Shown here: positions 6,516-6,617 of the stretch, in pieces
Position numbering within the stretch: position 1 is the first letter of the stretch
How the letters are laid out: each line of letters opens with the position of its first letter
DNA from: Dehalococcoidales bacterium
GTDB lineage: Bacteria; Chloroflexota; Dehalococcoidia; Dehalococcoidales; RBG-16-60-22
Reading direction: 5' to 3'
NCBI GenBank assembly: GCA_026416775.1
Contig: JAOAEN010000076.1
Coordinates: 1 to 6,617 of the forward strand
Length of the DNA stretch: 6,617 nucleotides
Position numbers and translations under genes: made by a program
The notes under the pieces: model-generated
The model's input: the letters and a program-made list of their open reading frames with translations, nothing else
What the model was told of the DNA's origin: nothing
The model's database searches: none

Positions 6516-6617
6516 ATGGCAGTCCAGACCGAGCTTCTCAGGCAGATGAAGTACTTCCAGGGCATCGCGGCGGCACAGCTCGATGCCATACGCCCCCTTT
6601 TTGCCGAGGTGCAGTAC
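6516..6617 (+). CDS. Probable Crp/Fnr-family transcription regulator, N-terminal fragment
   Basis: The first 34 codons of a gene run off the right edge. The peptide begins MAVQTELLRQMKYF and continues through FQGIAAAQLDAI and RPLFAEVQY. This matches the opening of cyclic-nucleotide-binding (cNMP) domains in Crp/Fnr regulators: a short helix with Leu-Leu, an aromatic pair before a Gly (the lF.gL position), then an eeLe.ia-type helix leading into the first beta strand. The DNA-binding domain would be downstream and cannot be seen. The start is uncertain: the ATG at 6516 has only a weak AGG at 6511-6513 upstream, and an in-frame GTG at 6492 is an alternative that would add 8 residues. The gene diverges from the esterase and shares a 116-bp control region with it, so it could regulate the esterase. 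A stand-alone cNMP-domain protein is also possible. Confidence 0.65.
   Translation, partial: MAVQTELLRQMKYFQGIAAAQLDAIRPLFAEVQY

Noticed and set aside
6506..6617. Alternative start at the ATG at 6506 for the right-hand gene
   Set aside because: This ATG is in a different frame and gives a Gly/Pro/Arg-rich peptide with no family resemblance; the frame of the ATG at 6516 gives a Crp/Fnr-like N-terminus.

Overview
The window looks like a chromosomal segment from an anaerobic bacterium of moderately high GC content. The housekeeping-type promoters are bacterial: TTGACA/TATAAT-like hexamers, each pair separated by 17 bp. The aldehyde:ferredoxin oxidoreductase (a tungsten/molybdenum enzyme) and the divergent URO-D-fold protein suggest anaerobic metabolism. 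This combination, with this style of Lon, would fit Dehalococcoidia (Chloroflexota) or a similar sediment anaerobe, but that placement is inference and was not tested by any search.

Layout from left to right: (1) the 3' part of a LonA-type ATP-dependent protease, entering from outside the window and ending at 1302; (2) a 606-residue AOR-family oxidoreductase at 1392-3212, with its own promoter and a strong intrinsic terminator; (3) a 452-residue URO-D-superfamily protein at 3363-4721, also with its own extended -10 promoter; (4) a two-way terminator at 4784-4824, shared with (5) a convergent type-B carboxylesterase on the minus strand, best started at a TTG at 6399; (6) a 116-bp divergent control region; (7) the first 34 codons of a probable Crp/Fnr-type regulator, running off the right edge.

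The genes are not one operon. The AOR, URO-D and esterase genes each have a recognisable sigma-70-type promoter with a short leader (about 25-35 nt), and a terminator closes each of the three. The most useful sequence-level results are these: the esterase start can be corrected, because a perfect consensus promoter lies inside the longer reading frame; an inverted repeat is centred exactly on the esterase -35 box, next to a probable Crp/Fnr regulator gene; the AOR has Asn in place of Asp at the start of both DxxGL(D/C) cofactor motifs; and the URO-D-like protein lacks the haem-synthesis residues and the His-x-Cys zinc motif of its methyltransferase relatives. I see no mobile element, CRISPR array, tRNA or rRNA, and no convincing wholly new multi-gene system. 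No gap between genes exceeds about 150 bp.
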